Positions 44,114 to 51,405 of a stretch of DNA of 64,000 nucleotides are shown here, piece by piece (the first letter of the stretch is position 1; each line of letters begins with the position of its first letter). The stretch is taken from contig JALNWG010000006.1 of NCBI GenBank assembly GCA_023231005.1, positions 62,001-126,000 on the forward strand. Direction: 5' to 3'. Source of the stretch: Bacteroidales bacterium (GTDB lineage: Bacteria > Bacteroidota > Bacteroidia > Bacteroidales > FEN-979). The notes under the pieces are model-generated. The model had not been told where the DNA came from and did no database searches. It saw nothing but the letters and a program-made list of their open reading frames with translations. The position numbers and the translations under genes are program-made.

Positions 44114-44129
44114 GACCATAAAAAAAGCG
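44114..44129. repeat. Right copy of the 16-bp direct repeat flanking cassette 2
   Basis: GACCATAAAAAAAGCG, identical to 33054-33069. Both copies carry the terminator tail of the gene or cassette to their right. Confidence 0.6.
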
Positions 44130-44150
44130 TTCAGGCCTTAGCCTGAACGC
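44119..44150 (-). terminator. Terminator upstream of the copper cassette
   Basis: A perfect 10-bp stem (GCGTTCAGGC / GCCTGAACGC) with a CTTA loop, then seven T residues on the minus strand. It ends the unit of the gene at 44175 and insulates cassette 2. Confidence 0.92.
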
Positions 44151-44174
44151 CGAAATCTCAGATTTGACCGAAGG

Positions 44175-44621
44175 TCAGAACTTGATTTTTCCTTCAACAT
44201 CAGAGATGCTTGCATCGAAGGATGATCTGAGAAAATCAATGACTTTCTTGATGCCAGGGGTGAAACTGGTAGTGAAGACATTTCCGTCTGAGTCGTTCAG
44301 CCGCATGGAGCAGTTGAAATCATTGGAGGCTGTCTGAAACCTTTCCAGTTCGCTCCGGGTCTGGACCAGCTTCGCCCTTTTTTCGATGACCAGTTGGAGG
44401 TTTTCGACCTTGAGGATCTTCTCCATCAGGGTCATTTCCTTGACCGGTTCAGGAGCAGGAACAACGGGTTTTTCAAGTTCGACCTTCAAGAGCGGCTTTT
44501 GCTCCTCGGTTTTGTTCTCTTCAGGGTTGAGAACCGTTTTTGCGGCTGCAAGAACTGCGTTTTCTTCCTTGGATGCTCCGCCGTTGGTCGGCTTCAGTAC
44601 TGGTGCTGTAATCTTTGTCAT
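44175..44621 (-). CDS. Hypothetical coiled-coil protein of the accessory region
   Basis: A 148-residue protein: a Pro/Glu/Lys-rich disordered N-terminal third, then a coiled coil (LMEKILKVENLQLVIEKRAKLVQTR) and a compact end. It has no signal peptide. It is one of four genes in the window preceded by the same structured leader (element A). It resembles accessory proteins of Bacteroidota conjugative elements; function unknown. Confidence 0.65.
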   Translation of the reverse strand: MTKITAPVLKPTNGGASKEENAVLAAAKTVLNPEENKTEEQKPLLKVELEKPVVPAPEPVKEMTLMEKILKVENLQLVIEKRAKLVQTRSELERFQTASNDFNCSMRLNDSDGNVFTTSFTPGIKKVIDFLRSSFDASISDVEGKIKF

Positions 44622-44700
44622 TGTGTTTCGCTGCTGCCTTGCAGACTTTTTTAGGCATCTGGCTCGCCGGGGTTTAAGAAAAAATTTATGCCACCGGGAA

Positions 44701-44948
44701 CAAACGGAGTGAAAATTTTAAGCAAGAGTTCAGGTCATGATTTTATGCAATAAAATCTGAATGAACCCCAAGGGTGACGGTGCCAGAAGGCGGTCACTCT
44801 TAGCGAAAAAGATTTTCACGAGTTTAACTTTGCTGCAAATTTTGAGTAATAGTGGGTTGGCTTTTGCTTGCTTTTTATAAAAGCTGCCCGGAAGGGATTT
44901 CTTTTTTGGCAGGGTTTCTTCTTTGTCCTGGTCTCAAAGAAAAAAGCC
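44701..44948 (-). ncRNA. Structured leader element, copy A
   Basis: About 250 nt upstream of the gene at 44175-44621. On the minus strand it contains, in order: a CTTTTTTCTTTG...CAAAG hairpin, a conserved AGCAAGCAAAA tract, CAAAGTTA, a hairpin with GTGAC/GTCAC closing arms (44774-44778, 44793-44797), and a second hairpin with GATTTTAT/ATAAAATC arms. The arms differ from copies B-D but stay complementary. On the plus strand CAAAGTTA reads TAACTTTG, a -7-like box in all four copies. Confidence 0.6.
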
Positions 44949-44957
44949 TGATTCGCG

Positions 44958-44989
44958 AAAAAAAAAAGACTGCCGGAAGGGCAGCCTTT
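44958..44989 (-). terminator. Terminator after the SSB-tail protein gene
   Basis: The CTGCC/GGCAG stem with a GGAA-type loop is followed on the minus strand by a run of ten or more T residues. It ends the unit at 45010-45321 and separates it from leader element A. Confidence 0.88.
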
Positions 44990-45009
44990 CTCAGGGTTTC
45001 TGTGTTTGA

Positions 45010-45321
45010 TCAGAAGGGGATTTCATCTGATGGCGTTTCTTTGGAGACCTTCTTTGAAGTATTGCGTTTCTTTTTAGGTGTTTCAGTGGGTTTTACCGGT
45101 TCGTTAACTTCGGATTCTTCCAAGCGGTTTACATAAGCGGTGTAGTCATGTCCGAATTGGTCGGGGCTTTTCAGTTTTGCGATTTCAAGGGAGATGTAAT
45201 CTTCATCCTTGTATTTGTGTGAGAACTTTACGAGGTCTTCGATTTTGAAGTTGATCTTAATGATTTCAAGGCCTTCGATTTTCTTTCCTTTTCCGATGTA
45301 GTTTTTTACAAAATTTTTCAT
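45010..45321 (-). CDS. Small protein with an SSB-type C-terminal tail
   Basis: A 103-residue protein. The N-terminal 70 residues (KNYIGKGKKIEGLEIIKINFKIEDL to SLEIAKLKSPDQFGHDYTAYV) resemble a small DNA-metabolism protein of conjugative elements. After a Lys/Pro/Thr linker it ends SDEIPF, the acidic-PF tip that single-stranded DNA-binding proteins use to recruit repair and replication partners. The start at 45321 is chosen over 45369 on the sequence pattern. The gene shares its SSB-type tail with the ArdC-like protein. Confidence 0.65.
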   Translation of the reverse strand: MKNFVKNYIGKGKKIEGLEIIKINFKIEDLVKFSHKYKDEDYISLEIAKLKSPDQFGHDYTAYVNRLEESEVNEPVKPTETPKKKRNTSKKVSKETPSDEIPF

Positions 45322-45653
45322 GGCTGTGATTTTTAAGTGAAATTTATATGCAAGTGTAATTAAGACCATGGAGGGGCACTCAAGTAGGAACTGGAATACC
45401 GAATACCTGCAGGATATGCCGGGAAAATTCTTGAATGAGTAGCACTTTCACCCTGGAATGGGATAATAGCTTAGCATAGGAATTAAACAAAGACCACAGT
45501 CATCAGATTTCTGTAATTGCATCCAGGAAAAGAAAATCAGTCGGCCTGAATGATCAAAGAAAATAATCCCGGAACGTTCTACAACCAGATGATAGTTACC
45601 CCGCAAACGCATAACCCCAGGCAAATTAATGACTACACCTGTTGACGAGCAAG
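45322..45653. other. Intergenic stretch with no clear gene
   Basis: Apart from the start region of the 45010-45321 gene I see no gene, no copy of the structured leader and no clear promoter here. It may hold the regulatory region of the SSB-tail gene. Confidence 0.4.
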
Positions 45654-45685
45654 AAAAAAGCCGCTGTGGTTTCTCACAGCAGCTT
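45654..45685 (-). terminator. Terminator after the zinc-ribbon gene
   Basis: A stem with GCTGTG/CACAGC arms and outer AGC/GCT pairs, followed by six T residues on the minus strand, just downstream of the zinc-ribbon stop. Confidence 0.85.
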
Positions 45686-45696
45686 AAGAATCGGAA

Positions 45697-45915
45697 TTAC
45701 CGGTACTGACTGTTGTAACGCTCTTCATCTTCAAAGGAAGCCAAAGAATTTCGGTAGTCAGCCTCATCACATTTCAGATGCCCGGCATGTTTGCCATTTG
45801 GCCAGTAGATGATTTGTTCGCCTTTTTTTATTGGTTTGCCGCAGGTGTGACATTTACTTGCGAAGCGGGCTGTGATCTGGCGGGGATCCCCGGAATAACT
45901 GTTAAAATTGTTCAT
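45697..45915 (-). CDS. Small zinc-ribbon protein
   Basis: A 72-residue protein with a ribbon-type C-x2-C...H-x3-C set (KCHTCGKPIKKGE, HAGHLKC), which should hold zinc. The start at 45915 (MNNFNSYS) is taken because the longer frame runs through the preceding terminator. It sits 74 nt after the ArdC-like gene on the same strand, with its own terminators on both sides. Confidence 0.7.
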   Translation of the reverse strand: MNNFNSYSGDPRQITARFASKCHTCGKPIKKGEQIIYWPNGKHAGHLKCDEADYRNSLASFEDEERYNSQYR

Positions 45916-45939
45916 GGGTTTTGGTTTTAGTGTAAATGA

Positions 45940-45968
45940 AAAAACCACCCCGGTTGCCCGGGATGGCT
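45940..45968 (-). terminator. Terminator after the ArdC-like gene
   Basis: The CCACCCCGG/CCGGGATGG stem with a TTG loop is followed by six T residues on the minus strand. It overlaps the 5' region of the zinc-ribbon gene. Confidence 0.87.
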
Positions 45969-45988
45969 CTATTGAATGAATGGTTCAG

Positions 45989-46930
45989 TTAAAAAGGTGA
46001 GTCTTCCAGGACAGGCTCCAGTACCGGAACTTCGCTGGTCGCTTCAGTTGTGGTTTTTTCTTCTGAAGCAGAATATGAAGAGTCAATGCCAAGGATATGA
46101 TCGGCAGCCTTCTCAGCCCTTGCAGCAGCCCACATGACCCATTTCTGGTTGTCACGGAGCGCCGATGCCCATCCCCTGATGTAAGCGGCTGAGTTTCGGA
46201 TATCCGGGTCAAGGTGAGCGATACCGGAGAGGAATGAAGAACAGAGTTCAGCAACAAGTTCCTCTTTGCTGTATGGGATATCGCCAAAGTTGTTCGACAT
46301 TCCGTCATAGCGGTTGAGTCGTTTGGGGTGGCCAGTCGAGTGACCAAGCTCATGGTAAACCACACGGTAGAAGGCAGAAGAGCTTGTGAAATATTTCCTA
46401 TCCGGAACTGAGATCAGGTCAGCAACCGGGGAATAGTAGGCACGGTCGTCTTTGTCAGAGAAGATGATTTCCGGGCGGCCTGAGTAACCTTCAATAATGG
46501 ATTCAGCCTCCAGGTGTTCATCGTTGACCTTTTCGTCAACCAGACTTTGAAGCTGGGCGATCTTTTGCTTACCCTGCTCGTCAAAGTCGGCCTGTTCGGA
46601 GTTGAAGACATGGTAAAATCTCAGAAGGAAGGTCTTTTTTGTAATGCCGGTGGCTTCATCCTGTTCCATGCCGGTTTTCCAGAAAACGACGATGGTGGAT
46701 TTTTCGCCCTTTCGAACCTGTCCGCCGTTGGAGCGAATCTGCTGGAATGTGCCATAGACCCGGCTCTTGTAAGGATCGGAAGAAAGCACCAGGCGATTGA
46801 TGCCCCGGTAATAATGGCCATTCATGCTGACTGGTGAAGGAACCTGCCAAAGCTTCATCCAGCTTCCGGCTGTTTCGAGGTTGGCAATGATCTTTTCGGT
46901 AATGACTGCGTAGATTTGTGAGTTATTCAT
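45989..46930 (-). CDS. ArdC-like antirestriction protein with zincin domain and SSB-type tail
   Basis: A 313-residue protein. The N-terminal half is the ArdC-like single-stranded DNA-binding domain (residues 5-130: WQVPSPVSMNGHYYRGIN, RKGEKSTIVVFWK). The C-terminal half is a zincin-like metallopeptidase with HELGH at 193-197 and a later Glu (KEELVAELCSSFLSG) as a third ligand. ArdC-type proteins shield incoming DNA from restriction. It ends LEDSPF, an SSB-like acidic-PF tip, so it may recruit SSB partners. It is preceded by leader element B and lies next to the phage's own restriction system. Confidence 0.88.
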   Translation of the reverse strand: MNNSQIYAVITEKIIANLETAGSWMKLWQVPSPVSMNGHYYRGINRLVLSSDPYKSRVYGTFQQIRSNGGQVRKGEKSTIVVFWKTGMEQDEATGITKKTFLLRFYHVFNSEQADFDEQGKQKIAQLQSLVDEKVNDEHLEAESIIEGYSGRPEIIFSDKDDRAYYSPVADLISVPDRKYFTSSSAFYRVVYHELGHSTGHPKRLNRYDGMSNNFGDIPYSKEELVAELCSSFLSGIAHLDPDIRNSAAYIRGWASALRDNQKWVMWAAARAEKAADHILGIDSSYSASEEKTTTEATSEVPVLEPVLEDSPF

Positions 46931-47024
46931 GATATCTGCCCGTGCCCTCGGGTCTTATTTAGGTTTCTGGCCCACCTGGTTAAAATTGAAATTTTAGCCC
47001 AAGTGAATACCGAGAAAAATAAAT

Positions 47025-47285
47025 AATGTCAAGGGTGAAGGTCAGATTGACTACCAATCTGAATACACTCGAAGAGCGACAGTTCCATCAGGAGGTCGCC
47101 CTTTACAGTTTTATAGCTGGAAGCGGGTTTTTCGCAGGTAACTTTGCGGAAATTTCGAGTTTAATAAAGTGCGGTGGCTTTTTGCTTGCTTTTTACTTCA
47201 AAAAGCTGCCAGAACGAGCCGAATGGTGAGGGGTTTCTTTTTTGCTGAGCTTTTTTCTTTGACCTGGGTATGGAAGAAAAAAGCG
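47025..47285 (-). ncRNA. Structured leader element, copy B
   Basis: Upstream of the ArdC-like gene. On the minus strand it has the same order as copy A: TTTTTTCTT hairpin, AGCAAGCAAAA, CAAAGTTA, GCGAC/GTCGC hairpin (47076-47080, 47095-47099), then a perfect CAGATTG-loop-CAATCTG hairpin (47043-47061). Copies B and D are close in the last hairpin; A and C form a second subtype. Confidence 0.6.
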
Positions 47286-47311
47286 ATCATGTTTAATATG
47301 TTTATCGTTGT

Positions 47312-48922
47312 CTATTTTCCCCTGTTCAATCGTCTGTAAGAAAGTTTTTTCCATATGCCATGAGCAAGGTCGATTTCCTTTTGTGTCATGCCATAATGTT
47401 GTTTCAAAATAATTTCGTCTGTAATTTTTAGAACCTCTTCAATGTCGGTCTTGTCACGAATTGACTTGTCAATTTGTGACAGCAACTTTGAATTGTCGTT
47501 ATGATAAGGCAATAATACTCTTTCTGTTTCATTTGGCATTAATTCTAAAACACCGCCACCATGGCTACGACCACAAACTTCGGTAAATGCAAGTGAAAGC
47601 GAGTTGTAATAACTTGCTGTAAAGGAATTAATGTTTGTTCCTGCTTTTAAGAACACACGGTGCATTGTATCTGTTGTAAATGCTTTAGCTTCGTTAATTA
47701 TCAATCGAGGATATAAATTGTTTCTTCTAATAAACAGGGCGTCTGAGATTTTCAAAGATGGCACAACAAACCAATCATCGCGAATGCCAGTTTTGTAACC
47801 TTTGTGGATACCAAGACTTTCGCCTTTTGCGATATATTTTACTGCTCCATTTTTCTGATTTAGTTTTTGTTTTTCAGGAAAAACAAGTAAATGCGCTTTC
47901 GCCTTCGAAAATTTATTTTTCTCCCAATCCTGTTTGGTAAAAATTACGCTGTTTACTTGAACACTTCTGCCAACCATCGGCCTGGCATATTGTCCCAAAT
48001 CATACTCTTCAACTGTTGTCAGCGGAACTGTAAAAAAGTCATTGGATCCTGTTGTAATGCCAACTTCAACTTTTGCGTGTTTACCCAGTGTACATATTTT
48101 TCTCTTCTCCGCAATGGTCTCTAGAAAATCAATTTCTTCCTGTTCTAAAAAATAAAAAGTCCATTTGTTAGCTTTAAAATCAATTCTCTTTTGAGGGCTT
48201 TTTAATCGTTCCACATCTAGCATTTTCAACTCACTTGCATCTCTTAATTCAATATGTTCAATATTGTGATCTTTGGAGTTATTTTTTTCACAAAGCAATA
48301 AAACAACTTCTTGCTGAATGTCAGGAAAAACGAGCTTTTCAAAAGAAATTATATTGATTTTGTTGTAAAAATGTGCAATAAAATGTCTTAATTGTTGTGC
48401 AAATGAAACTTGTAAAATTTCGGCTGGTAAAACAAAACCAATTTTACCGCCTTTTTCTTTAAGCAGGAGTGAAGAACCTACAACAAATGAAACCCAAGCG
48501 TTTGTCAATTTAGAATAGGTAAGACCCGCTTTTATAAAAATATCACCAGCTTCGATTTGCTGTTTTCTATCAAAAAATTGATAGCGTATATAGGGTGGGT
48601 TTCCGATTATTAAGTCGAAACGCTGCAAAGTATTATTGCAGTAGGTGTGAAAATCATCATTTATAACCTGTTTGTTTTTCAAACTTATTTTATCTGCCTT
48701 TTCAGCTTCAATTTCATCTAGTTCAATGGCTGTAAGTGAGTTATATTTCAGATTGTGCGTTTTAATTTGTTCCAAAAAAACTCCATCCCCACAACTTGGT
48801 TCTAAAATATCAAAATCATTATTGCCATTAACTCCCCAACGCAGAACAAATTCCGCAATTGGTTCAGGTGTATAAAATCCACCTCTTAATTTTTCGGATG
48901 TTGCCTCAGTAATGAGTTTCAT
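47312..48922 (-). CDS. Type II N6-adenine DNA methyltransferase of the R-M system
   Basis: A 536-residue modification enzyme. The SAM-binding motif DILEPSCGDGVFL (residues 38-50) and the catalytic NPPY (108-111) identify a gamma-type N6-adenine methyltransferase related to Eco57I/TaqI families. The C-terminal half (ITTGSNDFFTVPLT, SLGIHKGYKTG) is the target-recognition part. It is co-transcribed with the controller gene (2 nt gap) and protects the phage genome from its own nuclease. AT-rich codon use and lysine/phenylalanine-rich sequence differ from neighbouring phage genes, a sign of separate acquisition. Confidence 0.92.
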   Translation of the reverse strand: MKLITEATSEKLRGGFYTPEPIAEFVLRWGVNGNNDFDILEPSCGDGVFLEQIKTHNLKYNSLTAIELDEIEAEKADKISLKNKQVINDDFHTYCNNTLQRFDLIIGNPPYIRYQFFDRKQQIEAGDIFIKAGLTYSKLTNAWVSFVVGSSLLLKEKGGKIGFVLPAEILQVSFAQQLRHFIAHFYNKINIISFEKLVFPDIQQEVVLLLCEKNNSKDHNIEHIELRDASELKMLDVERLKSPQKRIDFKANKWTFYFLEQEEIDFLETIAEKRKICTLGKHAKVEVGITTGSNDFFTVPLTTVEEYDLGQYARPMVGRSVQVNSVIFTKQDWEKNKFSKAKAHLLVFPEKQKLNQKNGAVKYIAKGESLGIHKGYKTGIRDDWFVVPSLKISDALFIRRNNLYPRLIINEAKAFTTDTMHRVFLKAGTNINSFTASYYNSLSLAFTEVCGRSHGGGVLELMPNETERVLLPYHNDNSKLLSQIDKSIRDKTDIEEVLKITDEIILKQHYGMTQKEIDLAHGIWKKLSYRRLNRGK

Positions 48923-48924
48923 AA

Positions 48925-49242
48925 TTAAGACTTCTTTTGAGTTTTAAGATACTTTACTTTTTTCTCTGCGACTTTTAAAACCTCGCTGGCATAATCTTCT
49001 TCGTCCAAAACCTGATAAGCGACCGTGTCGCTTAAAAAAGCAATTGTCAAATCTTTACCATTTACCTTAAACAACCTGGCAAATTTCTCAATAAATGCCT
49101 TAGTGGGTTTTCGGTTGTTTTTTTCGATTTTACCAAGCATAGAGGTATCTATGCATAGTGATTCGGCAACTTCTCGTAACGTCAGAAATTTTTCCTCACG
49201 AAGCTTTTTAATTGTTTCACCGAATGTTTTTTCTATGTTCAT
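48925..49242 (-). CDS. R-M controller (C) protein, XRE-type helix-turn-helix
   Basis: A 105-residue XRE-family protein (FGETIKKLREEKFLTLREVAESLCIDTSMLGKIEKNNRKPT, helix-turn-helix in the first 60 residues). The C-terminal extension is charged. It lies between restriction and modification genes, and a perfect inverted repeat overlaps its promoter. This is the standard design of controller proteins that time nuclease expression after methylation is established. Confidence 0.85.
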   Translation of the reverse strand: MNIEKTFGETIKKLREEKFLTLREVAESLCIDTSMLGKIEKNNRKPTKAFIEKFARLFKVNGKDLTIAFLSDTVAYQVLDEEDYASEVLKVAEKKVKYLKTQKKS

Positions 49243-49268
49243 CTTTGGACAACTTCAGTCCAAAGGTA
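49243..49268 (-). promoter_or_regulatory. C-box operator with overlapping -7 box
   Basis: CTTTGGAC (49243-49250) and GTCCAAAG (49258-49265) are a perfect 8-bp inverted repeat with a 7-nt spacer, 1 nt from the C-gene ATG. On the minus strand TACCTTTG (49268-49261) is an exact -7 box overlapping the distal arm. A repressor on the palindrome would block this promoter, giving autoregulation. Confidence 0.75.
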
Positions 49269-49394
49269 ATGAAGAAAATCGAGTTTAATGACGATTTTAA
49301 AGAAAGAGTTATCAACAATCAGGAGTTAATAGTGAAACTAATTGATTACTATATGGAAAGGCATTCCTTTTTTCTTAGGAGCATACAATTCTAA
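49269..49394 (+). pseudogene. Possible gene fragment divergent from the C gene
   Basis: A 41-codon plus-strand frame starting MKKIEFNDDFKERV, with a plausible protein-like opening. It begins 1 nt from the C-box side and overlaps the end of the restriction gene on the opposite strand. Divergence from a C-box is where an R or M gene is often found. It may be a truncated remnant, or chance. Confidence 0.3.
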
Positions 49395-50522
49395 ACGCGA
49401 ACCAGTAAGATTGGCTTCTCTAATTGTCTCACTTATTTCCCCCCAGGAAATGGATGTGGTATAGTTACCTTGTCCAGCTTCTCCACTTGGTTTATGCCTT
49501 ACTTCTAAATCGAATTTCCCTTTATAATCACTAAAGATTGTAACTTCAAATGGAATTAGGACAGCTTCAACAAATGGAGTATTTTTTACTGGTTGCCAAT
49601 TATAGTTTCCGAATAGATTGTTCCGAAAATAGGACGTATGCTGAATCTTTTGTCCATTGACCTGATAATCATCTTGGACTAATCGAAGACCACCCGTCGG
49701 GTTTGTCCCTATTCCACTGCGCTGAACACTAGAGGATGGAAGTTTTTTTCGAACCCAAACTATCTTTCCATGAAGACTAGCTCCGGCTTTAGGGCTTGAT
49801 AATGTTGTTTTTACAACTTTCTTCTTTCTTCCTTTTCCTCTAAACTCAAATGGAATTTTGGCAATGGCCCTTTTGGGGAAGATTTTGGAAATTATTGAGT
49901 TAGTTGCACTTCGGTCTGATTTTTCTTCCTTTTCTTGTTGGGCCCTACGTTCGGCTTCTGTCGGCACAACTTTCGCCCTTACAAGGTCAGCAATAAGTTT
50001 TTTTGTTATTTTTTTTAGATTCGGATCACTTTGATCAAAGATCCCGCTGTAATACATCTTTAATTGTTCAACAATTTTTTTATCATCCTCTACACTGTTA
50101 TCAATTCTGACTAGCAGTGAGGTTTCAACATTGCTGAAAAGTCCAGGTTTCGTGAGATTTGAGGAACCAATTATCAATTCAGATTTATCGTTGCCTTCAA
50201 AAAGGTATATTTTCGGATGGAAAATAGGAAACGGAGAAGGTGCAAAGAAAATATAGGTATGAATTTTTAAATCAAGAAGTGCCTCTAAAGCTTCTTTTGA
50301 AGTACCTTTTTGGTCAACTCCTGTGACTATTGTAATAATTTTGAGATGCTTCTTGGCTTCAATAATATAGTTCCCAAGCCCAATTACTCCCGCTTGACTT
50401 GCAAAAGCTGAAATCCCTGTAAATGTATGATATTCTTCATCTGCAAAGAATTTAATTAGTTGATTACCAACGGAAAATTCTGATGTAGATTCAAATCCTT
50501 GCCCTAAAAGTTGAATTTGCAT
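49338..50522 (-). CDS. PLD-family type II restriction endonuclease (BfiI/NgoFVII-like)
   Basis: A 394-residue nuclease. The N-terminal domain has a phospholipase D-type active site: H102 and K104 in FHPKIYLFEG, followed by GSSNLT (119-124), with the loop expected to work as a dimer without metal. The C-terminal half (YFRNNLFGNYNWQPVKNT, VEAVLIPFEVTIFSD) fits a DNA-recognition domain as in BfiI-like enzymes. The site is unknown. Its gene is upstream of the controller and methyltransferase on the same strand. Confidence 0.85.
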   Translation of the reverse strand: MQIQLLGQGFESTSEFSVGNQLIKFFADEEYHTFTGISAFASQAGVIGLGNYIIEAKKHLKIITIVTGVDQKGTSKEALEALLDLKIHTYIFFAPSPFPIFHPKIYLFEGNDKSELIIGSSNLTKPGLFSNVETSLLVRIDNSVEDDKKIVEQLKMYYSGIFDQSDPNLKKITKKLIADLVRAKVVPTEAERRAQQEKEEKSDRSATNSIISKIFPKRAIAKIPFEFRGKGRKKKVVKTTLSSPKAGASLHGKIVWVRKKLPSSSVQRSGIGTNPTGGLRLVQDDYQVNGQKIQHTSYFRNNLFGNYNWQPVKNTPFVEAVLIPFEVTIFSDYKGKFDLEVRHKPSGEAGQGNYTTSISWGEISETIREANLTGSRLELYAPKKKGMPFHIVIN

Positions 50523-50544
50523 AATGTCGCTAATTTCATTTTAG

Positions 50545-50552
50545 CAAATATA
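50545..50552 (-). promoter_or_regulatory. Probable -7 box of the restriction gene (TATATTTG)
   Basis: TATATTTG on the minus strand, 22 nt before the restriction gene ATG. A GCTAA-TTTCAT-TTTAGC inverted repeat spans the interval between box and ATG. Confidence 0.45.
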
Positions 50553-50609
50553 GAAAATAGTTGATTGAGTGGGGTTATTGGATAATACTTAATCCTTCGC
50601 ATATCCAGA

Positions 50610-51254
50610 CTAATGTCCCCTTAGTAAGACGCTAAGTTCTTGACAAATTCCAATAAATTCTAAAACAATTGTATCCCGTCCCCCGTCTCTATCATAAGCA
50701 ACACAAGGTACTAACATTTTCTCAAGGTCTATTTGAAACATTACCCTATAAAGAACTCCGATTTTGCTTTTCAACTCTTCTTTCCCTGCCGTAATGTTGC
50801 CGTCTGCATAATTGAAGGTATTCTTAAATTCATACATCAAATAGGATCCCTTGTTTAATTGCTCATAACACATATTGTCGCCATTAAATTCTGCAATGAA
50901 TGTCTGGGATGTTCTAGTAATTTGAAAACTATCAGATCTGAGCCAATTAATACTATCAATAACAATTTTCGTTTTTTCAAGATTTCTTATTTGATCGTTT
51001 ACCCTAGCTTGTTCAAGATTCACTCTTGCTTGTTCTGCATTAGCCCTCACTTGTTCCCTGAAAGCAATAAATACAAGAATTGCACCAATACTTGCAATAA
51101 ATGGAGCTGTCAGACCACCTATTGTATCCCCAATTTGACCTGTAACATTAAAATTTAACCGTGAACAAATAGCTGGGAATGTTAAAATAAAGGGAATTAC
51201 TAAAATGATTCCCAATAGAACAAATACTAATTGTCTTGTAGTAATTTTTTCCAT
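50610..51254 (-). CDS. Membrane protein, possible abortive-infection factor
   Basis: A 214-residue protein with two membrane helices near the N-terminus (LVFVLLGIILVIPFILTFPAI and LTAPFIASIGAILVFIAF) separated by GQIGDTIGG. A Gln/Ala-rich coiled coil follows (FREQVRANAEQARVNLEQARV). The second helix with the preceding GDTIGG matches the pattern of putative AbiC-like phage-exclusion membrane proteins. The C-terminal half is globular. The start at 51254 is chosen because the upstream extension is a reading through the radC terminator. It sits between radC and the R-M system. Defence role is inferred. Confidence 0.55.
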   Translation of the reverse strand: MEKITTRQLVFVLLGIILVIPFILTFPAICSRLNFNVTGQIGDTIGGLTAPFIASIGAILVFIAFREQVRANAEQARVNLEQARVNDQIRNLEKTKIVIDSINWLRSDSFQITRTSQTFIAEFNGDNMCYEQLNKGSYLMYEFKNTFNYADGNITAGKEELKSKIGVLYRVMFQIDLEKMLVPCVAYDRDGGRDTIVLEFIGICQELSVLLRGH

Positions 51255-51361
51255 ATTTCGTATATTTTCAAGTAAAATTAGACTATTCTCAGAATATCTG
51301 CAAAAATCCAACTTTATATACCTACTAATTATATTCATTTTATACTCAATAATTGGTTTAA

Positions 51362-51400
51362 TAAAGGCCCCGGTACCGACAGCTATCGGTGCCGGGGCTT
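51362..51400 (-). terminator. Terminator after the radC gene
   Basis: A long GC stem (GCCCCGG-ACCGA / TCGGT-CCGGGGC with one mismatch) and a CAGC loop, ending in a T-rich tract (CTTTATT) on the minus strand. Confidence 0.88.
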
Positions 51401-51405
51401 GGATT

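Larger units (their letters stand above)
33054..44129 (-). other. Metal-resistance cassette 2 (Cu/Ag type)
   Basis: The minus-strand order is lipoprotein, HYC_CC_PP-like protein, Met-rich lipoprotein, metal-binding lipoprotein, type IX-secreted protein, CusA-like pump, CusC-like channel, CusB-like adaptor and HMA protein. It is bracketed by terminators and by the 16-bp direct repeats. The pump motif and Met-rich proteins indicate monovalent copper or silver. No regulator gene is visible. Confidence 0.85.

Noticed and set aside
49212..49268. Upstream start for the plus-strand fragment at 49212
   Set aside because: It would run through the C gene and the C-box; only the part from 49269 looks protein-like.
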